Source of the DNA: Hexactinellida sp. DTS-2022
Taxonomy: Eukaryota; Porifera; Hexactinellida
Assembly (NCBI GenBank): GCA_028753945.1
Contig: JAPNXP010000011.1
Coordinates: forward strand, 1,984,001 to 2,048,000
Direction: 5' to 3'
DNA: 64,000 nucleotides
In this document: one piece after another, positions 1 to 12,552 of the stretch
Numbering within the stretch: position 1 is the stretch's first letter
Layout: every line of letters starts with the position of its first letter
Notes under the pieces: model-generated
Seen by the model: the letters and a program-made list of their open reading frames with translations, nothing else
The model's database searches: none
Told to the model about the DNA's origin: nothing
Made by a program: the position numbers and the translations under genes

Positions 1-1063
1 AATTCGTCAAGATTTATTCAGCATGGAGAAAAGTCAATTTGGAGGGAAATTTTCCAAGAGAACTCTGTAAAACAATCTTTGAGAACTTTAGTTTGAATGA
101 TTTTACATGGTACATGCATAAAGACCCAATTAATCCACAAAGTCGACAATCAAGCGATTCTCAGCATATCACAGCTCATCAAATATAATTCGTGTATACG
201 ACGGCGCACAGATTCGCAAAAAAACAGTATTTCTTTCAAACCAACGCGAGTCACCACTTCCGATCTATATAGGCCTTCTCTTAGACAGAGAAACCAGGAG
301 AGATGTCTTGTTGACAAACTCAATAATTTGGGTCTGTCGATATCTTACAATAGAGTTCTGGAATTTATACGGACTTAGGAAATAGGATTTTTGAAAGGTT
401 TGAAGCAGAAAACGCTGTATGCCCTATTAATCTCAAGAATCGGCTGTTTACAACGAGTGCGGTCGACAATACTGATCACAATCCTAGTTCTACAACTGCG
501 ATAGTGTCCTTGCATGGCACCGGAATCTCACTTTTTCAGCATCCAACTGATGATAACATGGGACAGGGGAGAGCACCTATACCACAGGCTCTGAGCCGGT
601 CTGACAAATGTATAATCCCCTTACCCAGTGAATACACTGACGTACTCCCGGTACACACTTGGAAAAATCAACCTTCTTTTCCTCCAACTACAGCAACTGC
701 AAGTGACTTCCAAAACCTTTCTGTAGACCAATCAGTTCAATACCAGTGGTTAAATCATGTGAAGGAAATACTGGAACGTGACGTTCGACAAGAATTAATG
801 GATATGTGTTTGTCATGGGCAGCATTCCATGTAAGTCGAATTGCAGACACCCGGAAGATCCCATCGGAAATCACGAGGCTGCCTCCACTCTTCCAAGTAG
901 AAGCTAAGTCCGTTGCAATGATTTTACATACATTCAATGAATACAATAAACCTTCTGTTCAATTTATTAATCCAGGTCAAATTCCTGTAGTTGCTTGCAA
1001 CCAACCGCTGTATGCAACGCTAAAAAGATACAATGGCAATGGCCTGAGACTCATGGTGTAGAG

Positions 1064-1742
1064 CAGGGTTCTAAAAAATGAGTGTAAAAATTAAGGCGCC
1101 TTAATTTTGGTCATTCATATCTACTCGCCATATTTTTTTTTCGTCCGAGCTCCAATTGATTTACTAGCCTTATTTTTTTTTCAGAATTACCCCTCTAGGT
1201 TTACTCGCCTTAGTTTTTTTCGATCCTACCCCAATTGGTTTACTCGCCTTACTTTTTTTTCAGTCATAGCCCAATTGCTTTACTCATCATGTAACAACCT
1301 TTAATCCATTTAAGTATGAATAGATGTTGATTAGCCACAATTTTTCAAATATTACTTTGCACAATTACTGTTTACTATATGTAAAACACCAATATTAGCT
1401 TTTTCCTTATTAGAGATTTTTAATAAAATATTCACCTTTGGCACTAATTGGGTTAATTTATTAAGACTTTCAAAAAGCACTTGTTTCGAATATCTATTGT
1501 TCACTAAATATTTACACGCCTTAATTTACTTTCCTTAAGTTTTACACGCCTTAATTTTTTCGAATCTAATAAATTTATTTACTAGCCTTAATTTTTTTTC
1601 TGGCACCCAATGAATAATTTTACTCGCCTTAATTTTTATATTTCGCTTTTTTCATTTATCATACTCGCCATACTATTTTTTCTTAAAAAAAAAAAAAACA
1701 AGGCTTATGGCGAGTAAAAAAATTAAGGCGTGTAAAACCCTG
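1064..1742. mobile_element. hAT-type MITE inserted in the pseudogene
   Basis: The 679-bp insert begins CAGGGTT and ends AACCCTG, as expected for hAT ends. It is flanked by perfect 8-bp direct repeats GTGTAGAG at 1056-1063 and 1743-1750. Removing the insert plus one repeat restores the surrounding protein reading frame, which proves the boundaries. The interior is built from degenerate repeats of a CTCGCCTTAATTTTTT-like unit and encodes no transposase. Confidence 0.9.
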
Positions 1743-3815
1743 GTGTAGAGAAGTATATGATAATGCTTGGAGGACTGCACACAGAAATGGCAGCACTGTG
1801 AACACTGGGAAATTGGCTAGAAGGAAGTGGTTGGAAAAGTGCAATTACCCAAGCAAACATTGCATCAGCAGGCACCGCTAACTCTTTCCTTAAAGCATCA
1901 CATGTGTCACGCACGAGACATGCTCATCAAGTGACAGCATGCAGCCTCCACATCCTGATGTCTAAGACATATGACGAGTATGTGCAAGGAATCTCAGAAA
2001 TGAACAGAAACTGGATTTACACAAGTGGCAGGAACAGAGGTCATCAACACGTCCCCAATTTAAATACTGGGTATAACACTCAAATTCCAGCTGTGGATTT
2101 TATTGTTTGTCCAGTCACTACGTGAGGTCGATTTGATCTATATTGAGCATCAAGTAAGCATTTACTACCCTGGTTCTTTGCGCTTGACCACTGCAACTAC
2201 TCACGATGGCTGTCCATACACCTGCATGACCTGATACGCTTAGCTGGACCTGCCCAAGCGTGGAGCAGATGTTTAGGCATGGCTGCTTTGTGGTTCGCAA
2301 GACCCAGCGATTATTTTCTGGATTATCGATCGATCACGCCCACGAACAGAATAACAAGCAAGTCAAAGGAAATGGTGGTGCTGTGGGTTTAACTGAAAGC
2401 TCAATTCAGCTTCTACGATGGATGGTGTCAGGACCTGAGGTCTCGCGGATCATCGCAAACTTCGAGCTTGCACAAGATGCCATAAGAAATAATCAGAAGA
2501 ATGATCCAGATGCTCTCCACCATGAGCAAGTCCATAGTGTACAGAAAACTTTCCAAACGCAAGTTAAAGCACTAGTAGAAGTAATAGAAACGATGGGTAA
2601 TCCATTTGTCGAAACAAGCAGTGATCTTCTGGTCCTTGATACCAAGGGAATTGCTAATGAGGTTGTAGAAACAGTAATGGGAATCGAAAAATCCGGGGGC
2701 AGGAGCAGTTTGAGTTATTCTTAGAGGAACGCTTAATTGAAGGCATTAAAGCAGTATTGGATGTTATAAAGCGAAATAATTTTGCATCGTTTAGTAATCC
2801 GCGTAGGGCTCCCTCTAAGAAAAGGCAAGATATCACACCTTTGAGACAGCACTGTTCTCTCTTTTCCCAATTATACATTTCATGTCAAGTACGCCAAGGT
2901 GATCTCGACGAGTTTTTCTCTCATTAAAATCATGTATACCCACCAGCCATTTCAAACTTTGGTGAATTAAATTTAGGAGTCAAATTTGACTTGCTTTAAA
3001 TGTCTATAGAAGATATCTATAAGCCCAGCAACCATACAGTGATAGATGCAATACTAATTGATGGCGCACCTTTATATGCTGAAGCCAACTGCTGCTTGTA
3101 AAACATTTTCTGACTATGCCAATATAATCTATCCTCCATACATATAGAAACAACTGCTGAGTGCTCAGCGTGTTGACGTTATTTGGGACAGATATATTGA
3201 GCATAGGTAAAGGTTCAAACTCGCAGCAAGCGTGGGACAGGTATCCGCCGAAGTGTTGAACCTGATGTCAAACTTCGGAAACTGGGCAGATTTTCTAAGA
3301 GTAGAGTCTAACAAGTCGGAATTATTCTTGTACCTAGCTGAGGAAACATTATACCTCAACACGGAAGGGAAAGACCTTCTATCTACTCAAGATACGCTTG
3401 TAAAATGAACCTTCACTGGCATCAGTGGCATAATATCCCCTGTACCCATGAAGAAGCTGACACCAGACTATTTCTGCATGCATCAGATTGTGCAAGTAGT
3501 GGGCATGGTAAACTGATGCTCCGAACTGTAGACACAGATGTTGTAGTCTTTAGTGTTGCTGATTTCAGTTCATTAAATATCGTCGAGATGTGGATTGCAT
3601 TTGGAGTAGGCATGCAATTTAGATATATTGCAATACACGACATCGTTAATGCTATAGGAGAAGAGATGTCTCTGGTGCTGTCAGTCTTTCAAGCTTTCAC
3701 AGGTTGTGATCATACATCCGCATTCAATGGACGAGGAAAAGCTACGGCCCGAGCAGAATGGATGGCATGTCAAGAGGTAACTATCGCATTTTCCTATTTG
3801 AACGATAGACCATCG

Positions 3816-3962
3816 CAGGGCCGGCGGAAGCATTATAAAGTGGTCAATCCATGGCTTGACCGGCGTAACTAGTGACGTAATAGTGGTCAGCTATTGGCCT
3901 GACCACTTGAGAAAAGTGGTCAGGCCATGGCCTGACCAACATGACCGCTTCCGCCGCCCCTG
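3816..3962. mobile_element. Short foldback MITE in the pseudogene
   Basis: The ends CAGGGCCGGCGGAAGC and GCTTCCGCCGCCCCTG are inverted copies. The interior also folds back through GTGGTCAGGCCATGGC-like segments. The insert separates two blocks of the same pseudogene protein. Only an imperfect duplication can be seen (CATCGCAG at 3811 against CATCACAA at 3963), so exact ends are uncertain by a few bases. Confidence 0.65.
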
Positions 3963-5287
3963 CATCACAACAACAAGTTCAGGATTCCATGCCAGTACTG
4001 GAACGATTTGTAATAATAATGTATGATCGAACAAGCCCTTGTGATAAGTCAACGAAGCCAGGAAAGTTCTCTTCTCCCAGAAAGGAAGATCTCTAGAGTT
4101 TATACCTCCTACAAGTGATGGCTTAATTTAACACACTAAGAGAATAACTTAGCAGGTAGGACATTGTTGGGGTCAGTGCCTAATTCCTTTACCAGAACTC
4201 CCATCTCCTAGTAAGGGGTTGATCAAATCAGATTCTGGTTCATGGCAACCATTATGGACAACTATACCTCCGGCTTCGAATGTATGCCAGAAACTTCTGA
4301 GATGCGGGTGCAACCCAGAAAGGGCTGTGTAGGACGTTGCAAATGTGTTAAGGCAGAAATGCCCTGCACTGCGCTTTGCAAATGCTCTGGAGATTGCGAG
4401 CGTGATTAAAATATAATTGGGCTATATATAAATTCAATATTTATTCCATTCTCGGATAAGAACTAGTCCACAAGTGCATATCTCCCTTAAATCACGTTAT
4501 ATCCTATTTTTATGCTATATTCGAGTTCAAAATGAAATTTCTTCAAATTTGAGTAGTATTAAGGCAATATTATATTATTATTCTTTAAAAACGCAGGAAT
4601 GTAGCAACATTCCGATCACAAAATTTTGGTTGAATTACTACATGTGCCATAGCTAAAGTTGATTAATTCCTAATACTACTTCAGTTCCAAATTTGATACT
4701 TTTATCTCGAAAATAAACAATCTTGCATATAAATGTTCAAGATTGGAACATGATGATGCCCATAACTAGTTGAATAAAATATATCGAAATTATAAATGGA
4801 ATGTTGACACATTCCTCGGTTGCCAGGAAATGTATATTTCCTAAAATGAGTCATAACTCAAAAACTATCGATTTTATGTAAACTGGGCTAGTTCTGATCT
4901 ATCCGGAATAGGTAACTTCCTATTCATTGATAATACATAAATTATGCTTAGCTTCATTAACTTTTGAGATAATGAGATAATTAGCTTAGAAAAATTATTT
5001 GCTTTTCTAAAGTAATTATCTCATTATCTCAAAAGAAATATACATTTCCCTGGCAACCGAGGAATGTGTCAACATTCCATTTATAATTTCATATATTTTA
5101 TTCAACTAGTTATGGCCCCTCTTTGGTTAATTTGGTTATTGAGATTAGACTGTTTTCCTTTAGTACCCAGTAAAGTATAGATACATTGAAAATTTCAAGT
5201 GAATCTGAGCCCTACTTTTGCTGTTATTAGGAGTTTAGTGCTCAGGAATGTGTGTATCATCATGAAAAGGTCAATTTTCAATTAAAA

Positions 5288-5645
5288 ATAAATTTATTTT
5301 CGGTTCAACTATTGCAAATTTTGTCCAAATAGATTGAAACCAAGTCTAAACTATTGAGGACATATGTAATTCGGGGAAATTTTTCAAACTAACCTCTAGC
5401 ATACAAACTTTGGAAGTTATAGCCCTTTGAAGTCACATTTTGACTGCCAATTTTGGAATTATTCGAAGAATTATGTAAATATGCGTTCCAAGTCGAACTT
5501 CAAAGATATAGAATTCTGAAAGTTGGCGTGGTATATGTTAGTTTGAAAAATACCCCGAATTACATATGTCCTCATTAGTTTAGACTTGGTTTCAAACAAT
5601 TTAGACCAAATTTGCAATAGTTTAACCAAAAAGTAAATTTATTTT
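5288..5645. repeat. Inverted repeat, arms about 100 bp
   Basis: The left arm at about 5288-5395 (containing ACATATGTAATTCGGGG) matches the right arm at about 5545-5645 (CCCCGAATTACATATGT) in inverse orientation. The spacer is about 150 bp and carries no ORF of note. Confidence 0.65.
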
Positions 5646-5749
5646 AAATTTACTTTACACACTATTATGAGCGCATTCCGGTGAATTTATTGGATAGTAA
5701 TCTTTTCGAAAATGGTTTCAATTGTTAATCTAATGGGTCTGCAATATTA

Positions 5750-6060
5750 GATGGATGTGATTGGAATTTTAGTGCTAAGCTCTAGAGTTTATAGTTTTCG
5801 AGAAATAAATAAGCTAAATCATCAAAAATGGTCACATTTTATGCCCATATAGGATCATTTGGAAAAATTGTGCGAGTTAGGGTCATAAAATGTATTATGG
5901 ATGTATAGGAAACCGGGTATTGGGAGCATTTTGCATTCAAAAATTTTTATATTGGTCGACGGGTTTCTGAGATTCAAAATGGAGATGTGAAAGGACCACC
6001 CAATGAGTTGAAAGGTCAGAAAGTATAAAATGCTAAAGCGTTCACAGTTTTTATCCAAAT
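5750..6060. repeat. Dispersed repeat, copy 1 (second copy at 18205-18470)
   Basis: The segment shares long stretches with 18205-18470 in the same orientation, including TCATCAAAAATGGTCACATT and TATTATGGATGTATAGGAA-like text. Identity looks near 75 percent by eye. No coding potential or terminal structure is evident, so the element class is unknown. Confidence 0.6.
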
Positions 6061-6447
6061 ACTTTGAAACTAAGTGTATACTAATGAATATATATGTAAT
6101 TTGGGAATGACCCTTGATCTAAACTTTACAATCCAAATTTTCAGAGTTACAGCCTTTTGAAGTCATACTAGGCACCTTGACAGTCCAAATCGGACTTCAA
6201 ATGACTATAACTCCGAACTTAATTTTTGGAATGTTGAAAATTTTGTTTTAAAGCATAAGTAGATATGCAAATATACTTTTGTATGAATAACAACGAATTT
6301 GCTTGCAAATTATGGCAGCACGAGCCTACAAACCTTTTATTCCATGTGAAAAAGTCCCCGTTTATCATGTTCTTCACATTCCTGTAACTTAGAATGGTCA
6401 CTACTAGAAAACTAAGAGTCAGATTCACCTAAAATTTTCAATGTAGC

Positions 6448-7112
6448 CATAGGCGCCGAAAGTGGGGGGGTCAGGGGGGGTTACATCCTCCCTGGTTTTT
6501 GTCAGGGAAGGTTTCACCCCCCCTGGCTGAGGAAAGAGTCAGGAAGGGTATACCCCTCCTGGTTGGTCAGGCAGGGTATATTAGACATATTCTTTATTGT
6601 TAAAGTAGAAAACATACACGTAAACCCATTGAAAAATTATAATTCCATAAGGAGTCCTTCTAAATTACATTGGATTATTAATATTTGTATACAATTATGC
6701 CCGTCAACATAATGATTTTAAGCCACCATAGCAGTCGCGAAACAGGGGGATGCGCTAGGGGGGGCGCGTTCCCCTCCCCGTAAATTGAAGGGGGGCAACA
6801 TTATTGGTGCGGGCGTTACCGTTCCCACTGGATAAAAAATACAATATTCAATATAATTTAGTACAATAAAATATACGTATAATTCATTCAAAACAAATTG
6901 ATATCTGGGTATCTCGCAGTCCATTTTTTTCTGGGGGCTTGCCCCCAGAACCCCCCCAAGGATCGCTCGCAACACTCGCTCCGCGCGCCCCAACTTTAAT
7001 CTTATACTTGTAAACTTTGCGACAATGCGCCATAGGAATCGTTTTTTTGACCTTTCACATTTAAATGTAAAGTTACACCCCCCCCTGGCGCTGGAGAGTT
7101 TCGGCGCCTATG
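6448..7112. mobile_element. hAT-type MITE with 14-bp inverted ends
   Basis: The terminal inverted repeats are CATAGGCGCCGAAA and its perfect complement. Perfect 8-bp direct repeats AATGTAGC flank it at 6440-6447 and 7113-7120. The 665-bp interior has G-runs at one end and C-runs at the other, and no transposase. Small open frames over it are chance. Confidence 0.85.
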
Positions 7113-7759
7113 AATGTAGCTATAGTTTATGGTGTACTATCCAAAAACAATCTTATCTCAATTTATCTGACGAGCATTGTGGGGCCGTAATTTATAGAAC
7201 TCTCAATTTGGGCATATAGCATACATTTCCCAATTTCACGAAGCCCTAGTAACTTTAATTGTGGTCAGAATTAAGCGAAATTTTGCTATATTATCCTCCC
7301 GAGTATTATAACTAATAAAACGATATAAACCTAATTATTTTAAAAATCAAAAATTAACCAAAGAGGGGCCTTATGGGCATCATCATGTTCCAATCTTGAA
7401 CATTTATATCGAGTTTAACTATGGTAAAAGCAGGTTATAAAAACACGTTATTTCGCACCCAAATATCGATTACGTCATCATATGATGACATAGCACAATT
7501 CTGAAGGATGCTATGTATACCTTGATACCAAGTTCCTATATAGTTATAGTACATTTATGACGTCTATCATTACTAGTTATGGAGATAAATATACATAACC
7601 TATTTATCAAATGACTCTTATTTCCTACTATGATTCGGCAGCATGTGTAGCCGTATTATAGTAGGCCATGGGTAGAGTTAAACAATTCGAAGATTGAATA
7701 AGACGGTAACAAGCTGGTGAAATACAATGAACCTTAAGGGAAAAACCTGACTTAAAACA

Positions 7760-8507
7760 CTATATCGGCTCCCAAATTTGGAAACTTTCAAAGATTTCAA
7801 TTGGTCAAGTAAAAATGTAACCCTATTTTCGATGAATTAAAGAGGTTATCATTTATAGCTTCGTCGGCAGCGAAATCTAAATCATCATGGTCTAGTAATT
7901 AAATAACGTGTTCCAAATTACTAATGGAATTTTCTAGACAGGTTGTAACAGTGGGTTGTTGTGTTTCTGAACTTTGATTAATCTTAGGCCTAGGTAAACA
8001 ATCTATTTCTAATAACAGGGTCTCAATTTGACGGATGTCACTAACTTGCTTCATGGATTGATATTTTTGTTGATAAAAGGCCGTAATATATAAATCAGAT
8101 TTTATCGTAAGCGATGCTTCTTTATGAGGTTGTCTATCCTTAACTAGGATCTTAAGGAAAATAATAGAATTTAAATCCGGAAGATGACTAGTCCAACCAT
8201 TGGAGAGGTCAATGTACGAGAATTTATCAATAATATCAGCAATTAATTAAATTGAAAACTTAGCTGTTGTGGTTGCACCCTATTCTCTGCTTAGTTTCAT
8301 TGCTGTTTCAGTCAGGGTTATTTCTTTCTGTACTCTTGAGAATCTCCTCGGTCTTTCATTGGTGTCATGCAGAGGTTGCAGGGTATCGCCTTGAACCATT
8401 AACCTTGAACCATTTTTCCCGAGATCCTCATCTTTTGGGAAATTAAAAATTTTCGTGAAAACTTCGCCTCTGTAATTGGAGGTACAGCCAGGCACAACAC
8501 AAGACAT
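7760..8507 (-). pseudogene. P-element-like THAP transposase relic (short)
   Basis: Read on the minus strand from the ATG at 8507, the protein begins MSCVVPGCTSNY, the C-x4-C start of a THAP zinc finger, followed by NFPKDEDL. The rest of the finger is deleted. Downstream, past stops, the segment VSDIRQIETLLLEID (about 8050-7990) matches NDIRQIESIL in the THAP protein at 31750, which fixes the family. The catalytic core is not recognisable. It is an old, internally deleted copy. Confidence 0.65.
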
Positions 8508-8520
8508 TAATTTCTATTTA

Positions 8521-9080
8521 CAGTGGAGTCTCCGAAAACGGACACGTTGGGGACAAGGCTTTTGTCCGTTGTTGAGAGATGTCCGCTTCTCGGGTACTAG
8601 TCCTTATTTATATTAAATCAGCCAATATACTACATCATTTTATTGCAGCTTTAAGGTTGATTAGTACAGAATACAGTTATATTTACTGATCGTAATTTAG
8701 AAATGGATCTACGATCCATCACGATCTTATTAACGATCTTTTAATAGATAATAAAAATAATAAATAATTGGTTTGATTTTTAATGTATACTCAGCTAATC
8801 GTACGATTCTAATGCCCTACATATTATCATTTAAATTTGTGATACTCATGAAAATGATTAGATGTAGTTTCAGGTTGTCCGTTCAATGGAGATAACTTTG
8901 TATTAAGACACACCATTCTGGCCATTTCCTTTGTCCGTTTTTTCGGAATTCAGAGTTGCCCGTGTCCGCTTCTCGGAGACTGATTAAAGCTATTACATGT
9001 ATGGCAATTCCGTTCCAGGAGGTTTGTCCGTTGTAGAGGGGCTGTCCGCTTCTCGGAGTGTCCGTTTTGGGAGACTACTG
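8521..9080. mobile_element. Pogo/Tigger-like MITE
   Basis: The ends CAGTGGAGTCTCC and GGGAGACTACTG are inverted repeats, each flanked by TA (8519-8520 and 9081-9082). Subterminal GTCCGTTTTCGG and GTCCGCTTCTCGG motifs recur in both orientations. At 560 bp it has no transposase. The TA duplication and CAGTGGA-type end fit the Tc1/pogo group. Confidence 0.8.
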
Positions 9081-9419
9081 TAATATTAAAAGCCTTATTA
9101 GTTATTTTCCCAATTAACAATTTAAATAGAAAATGTATTCGAGTTCGTATATTATTAAATTTGTGTATAATGAACACAATCCATTATACACGAGGCTGAT
9201 TGTAACTATTCAATAAGGATTTTATTAAACTAATGTACAAAATAACGAAAAATTATTTTGTCGAGTTGAAGTATTTAACCAATCCCTGGTCCAAATTTTT
9301 AGTGACCACCATTGCCTTAGTGTATAGAATGCTATGTTCATATACGTATATGTAGAGGAAAGAGAAGATAAATAAATAAGATAAAATCTATTTTGTCTTT
9401 CCAGAAAGTCGAGGGTTTC

Positions 9420-9950
9420 AATTGTATTCTTACATATACTTATTTCTAGACATAGTTCTTTCTCTCTGATGCACTGACACATATCATAACACAGCTAGGG
9501 GTTTTTCAATGGCATTCTAGAATATTTGTTGGACCATGGATATCCCCTATGGTCACGTTGATACTGCGATTTTCTCCTAAGCAATATATCGACACCCTTA
9601 AATGGGACTGCATTTTCCATGATCTATATAAGACAATTAGAAAGGCGAGCATTTTCAATAGTATCCATTTAATACAATTAGAAAGGGAAGAGTTTTCCCC
9701 ATTGACCCATAAAGACACTTAGAAAGGCAATTCTTTTCACCATAATCCATAGATGATTCTTAGAAAGGTTATTCTTTTCACTATAATACCGACAACTTCA
9801 CATAGAATGACGAGCGTTTTCTCCATTATTTAGAAAGGTGAGTGTTTTCTCTATGATCCATAGTTGATTCTTAGAAAGTGGAGTTTTTCACTTGTATCCT
9901 TGCAAACTATTATTTCTATCCGAAGTTCTTTCTCTCTAATGCACTGACGT
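9420..9950. repeat. Degenerate minisatellite with flanking direct repeat
   Basis: About seven units of roughly 50-60 bp each carry an AGAAAGG(C/T)GAG(T/C)NTTTTC-like core (9640-9880). The array is bracketed by direct copies of a TTCTTTCTCTCTGATGCACTG-like segment at about 9457 and 9927. No ORF is convincing. Confidence 0.55.
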
Positions 9951-10009
9951 TAGAATAATTAGTTTCTGTTATTAAACATCTGATAGTAAATCTAGAATTA
10001 AAAAAACCA

Positions 10010-10124
10010 AATCCAAAATTGCAGCTGTACCGACACATGTCCTATGGAGGCACTATATTTTGGTTAATTGTTTGTGCTTCCACATGTAAATGTGTCAGCC
10101 CAGCTGCAATTTTTGATTTTTTGA
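10010..10124. mobile_element. 120-bp foldback MITE, copy 1 of 3
   Basis: The arms read AAATCCAAAATTGCAGC and inverted GCTGCAATTTTTGATTT, enclosing a GGAGGCACTATATTTTG-like loop region. Two better preserved copies lie at 31075-31201 and 42237-42359. This copy is the most diverged. Confidence 0.7.
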
Positions 10125-10723
10125 TCCCTGTAATCTACGCCTAATGTCTTAAGACCCATTTATAAAGTGTTAACGATCCAAAGAACGATTCAGAATTGGA
10201 ATTTTGTTTATATCTTAAACTATATTATTTTTGTTTTGTTAATTACAGTACTTAGAGTCATGTCATCAACTGTAATTGCTTGTATATTTATAACTTCTAA
10301 GCAATTCTCTCTAAAATACAGCGATTTATGGATGACTGTATAAAAAGTATTAAAATGACAACATTAGTGTGGGATCTGATACTTGAGAAACTCAATTTCG
10401 AAAAATACAACGTATTTATATGATACATCCATTATTATTTATTAACTGAACAAATTTGATTTCCAAATTACTTATGATTCTGTTTATGCGAGCTATAAAC
10501 AAAATGAATGATTAGGAACTCACATTCGAGTTCTTCACTATTCTAGATTTTGAAAACAACTAAAACGCTGTTTTGCTTCTTCTATGGAAACAAAATATAG
10601 ACACTTAATATCGAATAATGGCATTGAAGGATACATGAAAACGTGAAAAGAGTGCTGCTTCGGAGAGCGGAGCTTCTCTTGGATCTTAAAACTCGATCTT
10701 TATGGGGCTTGACGTGTTGGATG

Positions 10724-10938
10724 CAGGCCTTCATCTGTGTGCGTGGCACGCACTACGGGGTACGTTATTTTAAGGAAATGCTGGAAGGGTGCGTGAAATT
10801 GGAATTAATTTCGGTCCGCACCGCACCCAGAGTATTTTTAATACTAATTTTGGTCGTTTTTTTGGCAAATCTGGGTGCTTGATTGTAAATCTACATCACC
10901 TAGGGTGCGCGGAACTCTTAGGGGTAGATGAAGGCCTG
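10724..10938. mobile_element. Probable hAT MITE, 215 bp
   Basis: The ends CAGGCCTTCATCT and AGATGAAGGCCTG are perfect inverted repeats. The flanking octamers GTTGGATG (10716-10723) and TTTGGATA (10939-10946) agree at six of eight positions, suggesting a mutated duplication. Open frames crossing it are not credible genes. Confidence 0.6.
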
Positions 10939-11351
10939 TTTGGATATGACCAGTGAACTCGATGATTCTGCTCCGGAAACTCAATCCATGTTCAGGAATC
11001 CATGCATAAGTTTTAGAAGAAAAGAGATACCTACTGAAACTATTGCTTCTGATAAGTTGGACTTTATTAGAGAAAGTATTCTCCTGGATTACAAAATATT
11101 GAGGAAATGCACTCAATCAGTATAGAAGCCTTGTAATATAGAGCAGTAGCTATTCTACGCAGTTAAGTTATACTAGGCGCGAATTCGGGGAAATTCTTAG
11201 GCTGCAGTCCTAAAAGGTTTATAACACTCAAAATAATTATCAGGTTTCAAAACCAAATGCTGGGATATCATATGATCCATCCTCATACCCCTGCTGGAGA
11301 ATTATATATTGGGTTCGAAATATAAATACTATTTCGACCATTGGTTAATTT

Positions 11352-11799
11352 CAGAGATGCAGCGGTCTGGACCGGACTGCGGTCAAGACCGGGACCGGGC
11401 CGGACCGACCGGTCTCAGGTCGGTCCGGTCCGCTTATTTTCAAGTGCGGTCTGGACCCGGTCCAAATTAACGATATAACGGTCTGGACCGTTCATCGGTC
11501 TGGACCGTTCATAGGTCTGGACTCATCCTAGATTGGACAAACGATTAGGCTCCAATCCGTTATTTCCTATTTTAAGTAATAAGTATCTAATAAATACAAG
11601 TGGATATAATTAGCCACTCTACTATGTGGTCTGTAACTGTCCAAATAAGGGATATAACGGTCTGGACCATTGATCGGTCTGGACCGGTCCAGACCGATCC
11701 AATATTTTTATCATACAGTCTGGACCGGTCCGGACCGTCCAGAAAAAAATCATGACGGTCCGGTCCGGTCCATGAAATTTCCGGACCGCTGCATCTCTG
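11352..11799. mobile_element. GC-rich hAT MITE (CGGTCTGGACC repeats)
   Basis: The element starts CAGAGATGCAGCGGTC and ends with the inverted form. Perfect 8-bp direct repeats GTTAATTT lie at 11344-11351 and 11800-11807. The interior is packed with CGGTCTGGACCG and CCGGTCCGG motifs in both orientations, giving a strong GC island in AT-rich surroundings. No coding capacity. Confidence 0.9.
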
Positions 11800-12552
11800 G
11801 TTAATTTAAGATTGCACTATTGTACATTTTCTGTAATTAAATTGTAGATCTGGCTGCGATGGTTTTATATATATCAGAAGTTGCTTCATGTATAAAGTGT
11901 AATGAAGGGTTACGTAATGTAACTATTTGAAATGAATTGTACTGGTACTTGTGCTTCTAAGTTATTGTTCAGGTGCAGTGCGTGCTACTACTAAAAATAT
12001 TGATGAATGTGGGCGAAATTAATTCCGTTTATACTAATTTAATCGATCTTTCATGTATACTACGTAGTCGTATCGTTGGCCTTAATTCCGAGAGATTGTG
12101 CACCAATCATGCAATTTTTGACTTTGCACCTACATCGATCCCATCTAATTTCATTAGATTCAAACAGATGTAGTTACTTCAGGTGATAATGAAGCCAAAG
12201 CGAGCATGGAAAGCGCGACGATATAGTTAGAATCTCAGATGGGCATTGATCCTAGGGATCAAACAGGACCTCGGACCCGGGTAAAAGTTTCTAAACCAGT
12301 CGGGGCCTATTTTGGTTCGAAAAACATTTGATAAACTTTGTTTACAAAGATTGATAAGTTCTGCCTCGATGACAACTAAATCTACTTCGATTAACTATAG
12401 TGAATATCTAATACACTATCACATTTTAACTAACAAATGCTAATCTTTTTTGGGAAATTTCATCGTCCCCATCACTTTCTTTGACTTCTATTTTATCATT
12501 CACACGTTAATCCCTTTTGATTAAGTTGCATTGTTTAAGAAATTATGCGTAA

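Larger units (their letters stand above)
1..4409 (+). pseudogene. Decayed gene of a large multicopy metazoan family with cysteine-rich (CXC-like) tail
   Basis: A single homologous protein can be followed in order through several + frames: 97-378, 380-1061, 1751-2125, about 2170-2290, 2260-2724, 2725-2925, 3020-3400, 3405-3815 and 3965-4409. Landmarks are the block HGTGISLFQ near 512, DHAHEQNN near 2335, THEEADTRLFLH near 3450, DTDVVVFSV near 3535, FTGCDHTSAF near 3700, and a tail rich in CxC and CxxxC pairs (4297-4400) ending in TAA at 4407-4409. I recognise these blocks from an uncharacterised protein family that is multicopy in cnidarian, mollusc and echinoderm genomes; its biochemical role is unknown to me. 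At least six frameshifts or stops and two MITE insertions show that this copy is dead. Its 5' end probably lies beyond the window. Its multicopy nature suggests an unclassified mobile element, which is inference. Confidence 0.72.
4728..7411. repeat. Nested inverted repeats (foldback-like region)
   Basis: An inner pair of about 85-bp arms at 4758-4843 and 5032-5116 is nearly perfect and could fold into a hairpin. An outer pair is formed by 4728-4765 and 7371-7411 (containing GATTGGAACATGATGATG and its complement). The sequence CCCCTCTTTGGTTAATT at 5117 recurs inverted near 7352. No protein-coding sequence is recognisable. The layout suggests a foldback element later split by the hAT MITE at 6448-7112 and other insertions. 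Confidence 0.55.

Noticed and set aside
3816-3962. GTGGTCAGGCC inverted repeat as a riboswitch or RNA gene
   Set aside because: Its inverted ends interrupt a known protein and fit a MITE.
6718-6993. 91-codon minus-strand ORF
   Set aside because: It lies wholly in the noncoding hAT MITE 6448-7112 and its Gly/Pro content comes from base runs.
10643-10882. 79-codon ORF
   Set aside because: It runs into the MITE at 10724-10938 and shows no protein family features.
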